From: an uncultured Eubacteriales bacterium
GTDB taxonomy: Bacteria > Bacillota > Clostridia > Christensenellales > Pumilibacteraceae
Length of the DNA stretch: 7,286 nucleotides
Assembly (NCBI GenBank): GCA_900553005.1
Contig: USBU01000056.1
Coordinates: 1-7,286 of the forward strand
Reading direction: 5' to 3'
Position 1 is the first letter of the stretch. Each line of letters opens with the position of its first letter. Shown piece by piece: positions 1 through 5,572 of the stretch. The notes beneath the pieces were generated by a model. It was not told where the DNA came from. It made no database searches and saw only the letters and a program-made list of their open reading frames with translations. A program made the translations under genes and the position numbers.

Positions 1-65
1 CTGGTGAGGCGGGCAGCGTCTGCAGCAAAGTTAAGTTTTCCGCCAACGGCTCCGAAGACAAGTAG
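1..65 (+). CDS. C-terminal end of an unidentified protein (partial)
   Basis: Reading from position 3, an open frame of 20 codons runs to a TAG stop at 63-65 and ends in ...FSANGSEDK. Its third codon positions are G/C-rich like the surrounding genes. An intrinsic terminator about 57 nt downstream on the same strand fits the end of a gene. A competing open frame (from position 1 to a TGA at 82-84) gives an Arg/Ala-rich peptide that looks less natural, but it cannot be excluded. The visible part is too short to assign a family or function. Confidence 0.4.
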   Translation, partial: GEAGSVCSKVKFSANGSEDK

Positions 66-122
66 CGGCTTAATGCGGCGCTGACAAATGAGCAATGAAA
101 TTATGTTGAATTAAGCGTTCCG

Positions 123-157
123 GCGGGCAAATCGGCTTCGGGTTTGCCCGCTTTTTT
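123..157 (+). terminator. Intrinsic terminator of the upstream partial gene
   Basis: A perfect 9-bp inverted repeat, GCGGGCAAA (123-131) with TTTGCCCGC (143-151), encloses an 11-nt loop and is followed directly by six T residues (152-157). It is well placed to end the transcript of the gene stopping at 65. Confidence 0.85.
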
Positions 158-245
158 ATGCGCTTGGACGTATGGGGAATTTATACGCGGGCGCCGTTTA
201 TAAAAAGCGGCGGAGCATTGCGGATAAATCGTTAATTCGACAAGT

Positions 246-284
246 AAAAACGCTCCCGCGTTGCATCGGGAGCGTTTGTTTTTT
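246..284. terminator. Bidirectional intrinsic terminator between convergent transcripts
   Basis: An 11-bp perfect stem, AAACGCTCCCG (248-258) with CGGGAGCGTTT (267-277), has an 8-nt loop. Read on the plus strand it is followed by TGTTTTTT (277-284). Read on the minus strand the A-run at 246-250 supplies the U-tract. It begins 13 nt past the kinase stop codon, so its main role is probably to end the phosphatase-kinase operon, while also backing up the terminator at 123-157. Confidence 0.85.
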
Positions 285-289
285 AAGTC

Positions 290-1828
290 TTATAAATTAA
301 GCAGTTTTACAAGCCTGTCCGCAAATTTTTCGTACTTTCTTTCGGCGGGCGTCGTTCGGGGACGGAAAGACTCTGTTGCGCGGCCCGGCATGTGGGCGTA
401 TAAGTTTTTATCGGCCGTTGTTCCGGCGTCGGATGAGGCGGAGTTTTGCTTGTCCTCGATCTTATCTGAGGCGGCAGTTGCGTCCGGCTTTGTTGAAACG
501 GATCGTTCGGCTGCGTCGTCGCGGTTTTTCGACGCGGTAAAGGCCTGATATTCCTCGGCCGTCGTTTTTACGCTGTCGAAGCGGCTTTTGTCTGCGCCGG
601 GTCCGACGTCAGTCAGTTTCCGACGCAGCTTGTCCGGCGTGATTCGGCGTTTTATCTCCGTCAGCCGCGGGGGGAATGCTGCGCTGTCTTCGGCGCGACG
701 GTAAGCGGCGCTCGGCTTTTCCGTAACGGGCGCGTCCTCGCTCCCGATACGGTCCGCAATCGACACGCATCGTTCGGTATCTATCCTCATCTGTCCGTCG
801 CTTTCGACTTTAAGCGAAACGGCATTGCCCGCAACCGGGTTCTTCTCGGTATGTTCGTCTTTTTTATACAGCTCCTCGGCAAAATCCTTTATGCTTCTGA
901 ATCTGTCCTTTGCAAAAACCGCAAGAGCTTTCATTAAAGCGGCTTCCTGCGTTTTGTCGATTTTGGCGCCGAGTTGCGACGGCGGCAGAATCGTATCGTC
1001 GTACATGCGCTGTATGCTTTCCGGCGGAAGCTGACCTGTAATGCAGAAGTATATCGTTACGCCCATAGCGTAAATATCCGTCCAGGGGCCCTGTTCGCCG
1101 TGCAGTCTGTATTGCTCCTCCGGGGCAAAGCCCTGCTTTAGGACAATGGATACGGACTGACCGTTGGGGTTGGCCATTTTAGACGCCCCGAAATCTATAA
1201 GCTTGACCTCGTTGTTTTTTGTAATCAAGATATTATCAGGGGAAATATCGCGGTGGATAAGGCCGGTAGCGTGCACCGATTCCAGCGACAGAATCACGGG
1301 CTTCAATATTGTAAGAGCCGTGTCCGCGCTCAGCTTTCCTTTTCGCTGAACGTATCGTTTTAAGGAAATCCCGTCCAGATATTCCATGACGATGTACGCG
1401 GTATTGTTTGCCGAAAAGAAATCGAAAACGCTGACTATGCCGCTCAAATCGTTAATTCCGGACAGGTTTTTGGCTTCGTCTATAAACCTTTTAAGTCCGC
1501 GGTTGGATGCCGCGTGATTTTCCTTGGCATTGATGATTATCTGGTTGGATCTCGGATCGCGCGAAACGTATCCGCTCGGATAATATTCTTTTATGGCTAC
1601 CTTTATGCCCTTGGAAACGTCCCACGCAACATATGTTATGCCAAATCCGCCTTCTCCGATCGCACGGTCTATTAGGTAACGTTTTTTCAATAGAGATCTT
1701 TTTGCCAGGTGGTGCGGAAGGTTGGGAGAATCGTCCGCTTTTTTTCCGCAGGAAACGCAAACCCTGTCCGGGCCAAGGTCGCCGAAGCAGTTTAGGCAGA
1801 TATTGCGGTTGTTTCTTATTTTAGCCAT
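290..1828 (-). CDS. Soluble Ser/Thr protein kinase with N-terminal zinc ribbon
   Basis: This 512-residue protein phosphorylates Ser/Thr of protein targets with ATP. Residues 11-27 carry two CxxC knuckles (C11, C14, C24, C27), a likely zinc ribbon. The Hanks-type kinase domain spans about 51-322 and every key element is intact: Gly-rich loop GEGGFG (58-63), ATP-anchoring Lys80 in VAIK, helix-C Glu118, catalytic loop HRDISPDN (192-199), metal-binding DFG (212-214), APE (235-237) and the structural Asp251. Residues 323-512 form a hydrophilic Ser/Thr/Ala/Lys/Asp-rich tail that looks disordered. I see no signal peptide, transmembrane segment or PASTA repeat, so the kinase should be cytosolic, unlike PrkC. 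The start codon lies in the 8-nt overlap ATGGCTAA with the phosphatase gene; AAAGGG (1835-1840) sits 6 nt upstream. Translational coupling and opposing activities imply that the two work as a pair. Substrates are unknown. Confidence 0.93.
   Translation of the reverse strand: MAKIRNNRNICLNCFGDLGPDRVCVSCGKKADDSPNLPHHLAKRSLLKKRYLIDRAIGEGGFGITYVAWDVSKGIKVAIKEYYPSGYVSRDPRSNQIIINAKENHAASNRGLKRFIDEAKNLSGINDLSGIVSVFDFFSANNTAYIVMEYLDGISLKRYVQRKGKLSADTALTILKPVILSLESVHATGLIHRDISPDNILITKNNEVKLIDFGASKMANPNGQSVSIVLKQGFAPEEQYRLHGEQGPWTDIYAMGVTIYFCITGQLPPESIQRMYDDTILPPSQLGAKIDKTQEAALMKALAVFAKDRFRSIKDFAEELYKKDEHTEKNPVAGNAVSLKVESDGQMRIDTERCVSIADRIGSEDAPVTEKPSAAYRRAEDSAAFPPRLTEIKRRITPDKLRRKLTDVGPGADKSRFDSVKTTAEEYQAFTASKNRDDAAERSVSTKPDATAASDKIEDKQNSASSDAGTTADKNLYAHMPGRATESFRPRTTPAERKYEKFADRLVKLLNL
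1821..1828 (-). other. 8-nt stop/start overlap coupling phosphatase to kinase
   Basis: On the minus strand the sequence ATGGCTAA contains both the kinase ATG and the phosphatase TAA in different frames. With AAAGGG (1835-1840) 6 nt before the ATG, ribosomes ending the phosphatase can restart on the kinase, which would keep the two products in a fixed ratio. The order, phosphatase then kinase, matches what is known for prpC-prkC in Bacillus. Confidence 0.85.
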
Positions 1829-2630
1829 CGATTTCCCTTTCCGTTTCCCGTCCGGTTTTTCCGTCGGCGTCCTCGCCGTCCCGACTTATTGCGTCGCCGC
1901 AAAACAGCATGACCGCCGCAGTGTAGTTGTCGTTTCCCTCCGGCGCGCGCTCTGCAAGCGTGCCTTCCATTGCTTCGAGGATTGCGTCCGCGGTATCCGA
2001 CTCTGCAAGCGCCGCCTCCATATCCCGTTCGTAAACGTATTCCCAAAAGCCGTCGGTGCATATTATTACGGCGTCGCCTTTTTCGCATTGCTCGTAAATT
2101 TTAAAATCCGGCTGTACGAAATAGTCGGAGCCCAGCACTCTTGTCAGCTTGTTCTGATCCTTGTGCGTGCGGATCTCGTCGTATGAAATTTCGCCCCTGT
2201 CGGCGGCAAGCCTTGCGAGCGAATGATCCTTTGAGTAAAACTCGACCGAGCCCGATTTGAAAAAATAAATTCTGGTGTCGCCTTCGTGCGCCGCAATCAG
2301 CCGTTTGCCGTCGGTTATTACGACGGATAGAGTGGTGCAGCCGTGCTTAAATTCAGGCGCGTCGTTTTTGACTTTGTGTATAGCGTTGTGAGCGTATTTG
2401 AAAAGCTTATTTACCGCGGCGCCGGAAAACGGATCCTCGTCCTTTTTCATCGCTCTTTTAAACCATTTCAGCGCGGCTTTGACTGCGGTTTCGCCGGCGA
2501 TCTCGCTTCCGGAGTAAGCTCCCAGTCCGTCGGCTACGGCAAGGCAGCGGCAGTTTTCCGCTTCCGCGCTGTCGGCGTAATCCTGATTATACGGGCGTCC
2601 GCCCCGTTTGCTCAATATAGCGATTTTCAT
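1821..2630 (-). CDS. PP2C-family Ser/Thr protein phosphatase
   Basis: This 269-residue metal-dependent (PPM) phosphatase would remove phosphate from Ser/Thr of proteins, most likely the partner kinase and its targets. The visible family motifs, in order, are RPYNQD (Asp17), VADGLG (metal ligands Asp34-Gly35), a GCTTL strand (97-101), GDTRIY (117-122), KDHS (134-137), CTDGFWE with Asp193-Gly194, and NDNYT with the metal-binding Asp234. The family's usual RxxNED reads RPYNQD here, a conservative change. The length is normal for a stand-alone bacterial PP2C such as PrpC/Stp. No membrane segment or signal peptide is evident, so it is cytosolic. The last residues (about 245-269) form a charged tail. 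It is the first gene of a two-gene operon, and its stop overlaps the kinase start. AGAGG about 10 nt upstream of the ATG serves as the ribosome binding site. Confidence 0.93.
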   Translation of the reverse strand: MKIAILSKRGGRPYNQDYADSAEAENCRCLAVADGLGAYSGSEIAGETAVKAALKWFKRAMKKDEDPFSGAAVNKLFKYAHNAIHKVKNDAPEFKHGCTTLSVVITDGKRLIAAHEGDTRIYFFKSGSVEFYSKDHSLARLAADRGEISYDEIRTHKDQNKLTRVLGSDYFVQPDFKIYEQCEKGDAVIICTDGFWEYVYERDMEAALAESDTADAILEAMEGTLAERAPEGNDNYTAAVMLFCGDAISRDGEDADGKTGRETEREIDG

Positions 2631-2666
2631 CTTTATAACGCCTCTTTCGACGGATGATTGATTATC

Positions 2667-2695
2667 ATTATAGCTTATAGTTGCGATTTAATCAA
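2667..2695 (-). promoter_or_regulatory. Sigma-A type promoter of the phosphatase-kinase operon
   Basis: On the minus strand a -35 box TTGATT (2690-2695) and a consensus -10 box TATAAT (2667-2672) are separated by exactly 17 bp (2673-2689). Transcription should begin near 2660, giving a leader of about 30 nt with AGAGG before the ATG at 2630. The leader is too short for a riboswitch. Confidence 0.75.
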
Positions 2696-2911
2696 GCGTT
2701 TTTCTGCGGCGGCTTTGTACGGGGCATAGGTGAGAGTCGGATTTAAACGGGAGCGGCAAGCGGGTCGGCTCCTTCAGATTCGGGCATTAAGCAAAACGGA
2801 CGCGGCGTTTTTTTGCTTTAACGTTATCGGCGGTATAACTCCGCGTTTTGCGTGCGGAAGAGCGTAATGTTTATTTTTTGCAAAATTTGTCGAAATAAAG
2901 CATAACTATAG

Positions 2912-2941
2912 TTGACAGTTTTGTGTCGGTTGTGTTAAAAT
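2912..2941 (+). promoter_or_regulatory. Sigma-A type promoter of the riboswitch-permease transcript
   Basis: A perfect -35 box TTGACA (2912-2917) and a -10 box TAAAAT (2936-2941) are 18 bp apart. The predicted start, near 2948, lies just before the riboswitch aptamer at 2962, as is usual for purine riboswitches. An alternative -10-like TATTATAAT (2944-2952) is also present, but it has no matching -35. Confidence 0.75.
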
Positions 2942-2961
2942 CATATTATAATTTTCTGAAA

Positions 2962-3031
2962 CGCCGATATAATACGATCAAAAAAGGTTTCGTAGTTTCT
3001 ACCGGGCGGCCTTAACGTCCGACTATCGGCG
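2962..3031 (+). promoter_or_regulatory. Guanine-class purine riboswitch aptamer
   Basis: This RNA domain binds guanine/hypoxanthine and controls the downstream permease. P1 is a perfect 8-bp helix, CGCCGATA (2962-2969) with TATCGGCG (3024-3031). J1/2 starts TAAT, as in the B. subtilis xpt aptamer. P2 pairs ACGA (2974-2977) with TCGT (2990-2993). J2/3 is the hallmark TTTCTACC (2996-3003). P3 pairs GGGCG (3004-3008) with CGTCC (3016-3020), including one G-U, and the 3' core reads GACTAT (3021-3026). The C in GACTAT corresponds to C74, which pairs with guanine; adenine aptamers have U there. The intact U in TTTCTACC (position 51) argues against a 2'-deoxyguanosine variant. Loop L2 is A-rich and L3 reads GCCTTAA, both off the common consensus. 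The helices and core leave little doubt about the class. Confidence 0.93.
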
Positions 3032-3082
3032 GCGGTTCCGCTTCAGTTTTGCGGAAATTGCCGTTTTAAGAAGCTTATTTTC

Positions 3083-3120
3083 CGGCGCGGAATAATGCAA
3101 GATTACACGCGCCGTTTTTT
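3083..3120 (+). terminator. Riboswitch expression-platform terminator
   Basis: CGGCGCG (3083-3089) pairs with CGCGCCG (3108-3114). An inner TAAT (3093-3096) / ATTA (3102-3105) extends the hairpin around a 5-nt loop, and six T residues follow (3115-3120). It lies between the aptamer and the permease ATG, so it would end transcription early when guanine is bound, lowering purine import. The hairpin leaves the ribosome binding site free, which points to transcriptional rather than translational control. Confidence 0.85.
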
Positions 3121-3168
3121 CTTTTGCGGATACTATCGGACAAGCCGTCCGCTGTATTAAAAATTTTC

Positions 3169-3173
3169 AGGAG
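3169..3173 (+). promoter_or_regulatory. Ribosome binding site of the purine permease
   Basis: AGGAG lies 8 nt before the ATG at 3182 and fixes that start. It lies beyond the terminator hairpin, so it is reached only by read-through transcripts. Confidence 0.85.
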
Positions 3174-3181
3174 AGGTTTTT

Positions 3182-4783
3182 ATGAGTGAAGAAATGAACA
3201 ACAACGTTCAGCCTGCAGAGGCTCCGGAGCAGCAGCCGGAACAGGCTCCTAAGGGTACGGAGAAGAAAACTTTCGGCAGAAAGCTGGACAATTTCTTCGG
3301 CATCAGCAAGGCCGGAAGCACTATCGGGACCGAAATCGTCGCCGGTATCGTCACGTTTTTGGCGATGGCGTACATACTCGTCGTCAATCCCAATGCGATT
3401 TTAAGCTCCAATGCCGCGGCAACCGAGTGGTCGTCGATATTTCTTGCGACGGCGCTGGGCGCGGTAATCGGCACTTTGCTTATGGCGTTTGTGGCCAAGA
3501 TGCCTTTGGCGCAGGCGTCCGGCATGGGACTGAACTATACTGTCGGCGCTATATTGGGCGGTTCGCTCGGCTTTGCGGTCACTTACGGCAACGTAATGCT
3601 GCTTGTCCTCATATCCGGCATACTGTTCCTTCTTCTTTCCGTAGTAAAAGTTGGAGGGGTGTCCATCCGCGAAAAGATTTTCGACGGAATCCCCGAATGC
3701 GTGCGCGGCGCAATCGCCGTAGGCATCGGTCTGTTTATCGCGTTTATCGGAATGCAGAACGCCGGGCTTATCGTTTCGACCTACGTTCCCATTACCGATG
3801 AGGCGGGAGTGTTCCAGTTCGGAATTACCGGCACGCTTGTCGATCTTGTTACGTTTAACGTTTACGGCGCGGGCGCATATGTTGCCGCCGGCGCGGTTGT
3901 CTGCCTTGTCGGACTTATAGCCATTGCGGTGCTCGAGCATTTCAAAGTCAAGGGCGCGGTCATTTTGGGCGTCATCATAGCGACCATCGTCGGTATTCCT
4001 CTCGGCGTCACCAAGTGGTCCGATCAATCCTGGAAGTTCTGGGAGTATTTCCAAAAATTCTTCAGCTTTAACTCCGAGGAGGGCGGAATATTCTTTGCGG
4101 CATTTACCGAGGGCTTCACATGGGAAGCGGGCGCTAAGGCGATCATGCCGTGCGTCATGACGGTCATTACCTTCTGTATGATCGACATGTTCGACACCAT
4201 GGGCACCGTGGTCGGCTGCTGCGTTCCCGTCGGTCTGGCGGACGAGAAGGGCAAGCCCTATCACTATAACGGCATAATGCTTTCCGATTCTATCGCAACC
4301 TGCACGGGCGCCATGCTGGGTACTTCTACCGTAACCACGTTTGTCGAGTCCGGCTCGGGCGTTGCCGCCGGCGGCAGAACCGGTCTTACGGCTCTTACCA
4401 CCGCAATCATATTCCTGCTGTCCATATTCCTGCTGCCCGTGTTTGCGTCCATTCCCGGCGCCGCAGCGTCCTCCGCGCTTCTTTACGTGGGCTGCCTTAT
4501 GCTTAAGGGTATCAAGAATATCAACATCGACGGCGTTAAAAATGCCGTTCCCGCGTTCCTCACCATAGCGATGATGCCGCTTGCCTACTCGATCACCGAC
4601 GGCATCGGCTTCGGAATCCTGTCCTACGTCATTATCGATCTTGTTATCTACATCGTAAACGTAATCAAGTATGCCGCAACCAAGAATAAGGGCGGCGAAA
4701 AGCCCGTATGGGATTTGCATGTGGTTACGATCATCGTGGCGGCGCTGTTCCTTGTTTACTTCTTTGTTCCCACCACTTTCTGA
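3182..4783 (+). CDS. AzgA/PbuG-type guanine-hypoxanthine permease (NCS2 superfamily)
   Basis: This 533-residue polytopic membrane protein imports purine bases, probably with protons. Family signatures are clear: TEIVAGIVTFLAMAYIL..VNP in the first membrane helix (50-70), QASGMGLN (111-118), the IPECVRGAIAVGIGLFIAF segment, the membrane-embedded FDTMGT (337-342), and GTSTVTTFVESGSG with the conserved Glu389 followed by VAAGGRTGLTA. Many hydrophobic segments follow each other through to the C-terminus. It is longer than the ~440-450 residues of typical PbuG/AzgA proteins: residues 1-35 form a Pro/Glu/Gln-rich hydrophilic extension, and some inter-helix loops are longer. The APG usually seen before MGLN is ASG here, and NAFF-like residues are replaced by NYTV. 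The guanine-class riboswitch in its leader strongly supports guanine/hypoxanthine as substrate, over adenine or uracil. It is a single-gene transcript ended at 4818-4851. Confidence 0.92.
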   Translation: MSEEMNNNVQPAEAPEQQPEQAPKGTEKKTFGRKLDNFFGISKAGSTIGTEIVAGIVTFLAMAYILVVNPNAILSSNAAATEWSSIFLATALGAVIGTLLMAFVAKMPLAQASGMGLNYTVGAILGGSLGFAVTYGNVMLLVLISGILFLLLSVVKVGGVSIREKIFDGIPECVRGAIAVGIGLFIAFIGMQNAGLIVSTYVPITDEAGVFQFGITGTLVDLVTFNVYGAGAYVAAGAVVCLVGLIAIAVLEHFKVKGAVILGVIIATIVGIPLGVTKWSDQSWKFWEYFQKFFSFNSEEGGIFFAAFTEGFTWEAGAKAIMPCVMTVITFCMIDMFDTMGTVVGCCVPVGLADEKGKPYHYNGIMLSDSIATCTGAMLGTSTVTTFVESGSGVAAGGRTGLTALTTAIIFLLSIFLLPVFASIPGAAASSALLYVGCLMLKGIKNINIDGVKNAVPAFLTIAMMPLAYSITDGIGFGILSYVIIDLVIYIVNVIKYAATKNKGGEKPVWDLHVVTIIVAALFLVYFFVPTTF

Positions 4784-4817
4784 ATCGCTTAATCTTTCAA
4801 AGGTTAAATAAAGGCTT

Positions 4818-4851
4818 AAGGAGCTTGGCTGTAAATGTCCGGGCTCCTTTT
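4818..4851 (+). terminator. Intrinsic terminator of the purine permease gene
   Basis: AAGGAGCTTGG (4818-4828) pairs with CCGGGCTCCTT (4839-4849) as an 11-bp stem with two G-U pairs and a 10-nt loop. A short T-run (4848-4851) and then GCTTTTT follow. It lies 35 nt past the permease stop codon. Confidence 0.82.
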
Positions 4852-5500
4852 GCTTTTTAAATATATCGCCCGACGGACGTCGCCGAGTTGAAAAATGGGC
4901 TTTGCCGGATTCGGTATCCGCCGCAAAACGGAAAACGATCGTTCGCAGGCGCGGCAGGCACGACCAATCAGGCGAACGCGGAGCTGAACGACAAAGTTTA
5001 CCGTCAGTCCCGATGTTATTCCGTAAATCGGCGTATATTAAGCGGCCGAAAATACCGCCGGCAGTTTTTTCGGCTGGCCAGGCTATGGCCGACTGATTTG
5101 GCGTAGTAGCTGTCGTTGCGGCAATAAAGGACGGGCGGAGCCAGCCGACTGTCCGTTTTTGTTTTAATGCAATAAATATCAGGCTATTTAAGCGCGAAAT
5201 TTTCAGCTTTTAGAAGTCGTTAAGCTGCGGGGGGGGGAGAAAGTCTGTTCGGGCATTATGTAAAAACCGCGTTGGTACGCATGATGAACGTTGCTGTTTT
5301 ATTTTTCGGCGGAATAAAATAATGAATTTTTTTGCCGCGCGTGACGGTGTCTCCGGCGGTTAAGATTGCGACAGCGAGTAATCAATTCGAGGATAGAGGG
5401 GGCTTAGACTGCCGTGCCGAGAGGGTAACTGCAATTATATTTTGAAATAATCGTTTAGCTTGCGGCGAGGGTAGCGCTATGCAGGTTAAAACGCGGCAAT
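4852..5500. other. Gene-free intergenic stretch, content unresolved
   Basis: No open frame here has a convincing ribosome binding site, recognisable motif or neighbour-like composition; the longest frames (about 64-72 codons near 4888-5106) overlap each other and read as chance. I found no tRNA-like clover leaf or rRNA. What can be seen is a terminator-like hairpin at 5129-5160, a run of nine G residues at 5229-5237, and an AT-rich 7-bp inverted repeat (TTTTATT 5297-5303 with AATAAAA 5313-5319). A small RNA or a decayed gene is possible, but no clear promoter supports either. Confidence 0.6.
5129..5160 (+). terminator. Orphan intrinsic terminator-like hairpin
   Basis: GGACGGGCGG (5129-5138) pairs with CCGACTGTCC (5145-5154) across one G-A mismatch and one G-U pair, around a 6-nt loop (AGCCAG). 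GTTTTT then GTTTT follow directly. It points along the plus strand, yet no gene with visible support precedes it after the permease terminator nearly 280 nt earlier. It may end an unrecognised small RNA starting between 4860 and 5120, or act as a backup terminator. Confidence 0.65.
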
Positions 5501-5531
5501 AAAAAACGGCCGGATAAAATCGGACCGTTTT
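5501..5531 (-). terminator. Intrinsic terminator of purA
   Basis: On the minus strand AAAACGG pairs with CCGTTTT (plus coordinates 5525-5531 and 5503-5509). The helix is extended inward by a T-G and a C-G pair, and a run of six T follows (plus-strand A-run 5501-5506). It starts about 42 nt beyond the purA stop codon. Confidence 0.8.
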
Positions 5532-5572
5532 CGATTGTTTGATTTTAAATTTTTTATTGGCGTCCTGAGTTT

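Noticed and set aside
2793..2814. AAAACG/CGTTTT hairpin with T-run upstream of the permease promoter
   Set aside because: The stem is only 6 bp, mostly A-T, and no transcript is known to reach it; too weak to call a terminator.
2912..2961. Possible adenine or 2'-deoxyguanosine specificity of the riboswitch
   Set aside because: The core reads GACTAT (C at position 74) and TTTCTACC (U at 51), which fits guanine rather than adenine or 2'-deoxyguanosine.
3401..4720. Long minus-strand open frame (about 439 codons) antisense to the permease
   Set aside because: It lies opposite a gene with unmistakable AzgA-family motifs; its product is rich in Gly, His, Asp and Arg with no motif. It is the mirror of codon bias in the real gene.
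4888..5106. Overlapping plus-strand open frames of 64-72 codons downstream of the permease
   Set aside because: No ribosome binding site, no recognisable motif, and two frames open over the same bases; composition looks non-coding.
5297..5319. TTTTATT/AATAAAA inverted repeat
   Set aside because: Short, AT-rich and without a U-tract or nearby gene; likely chance.
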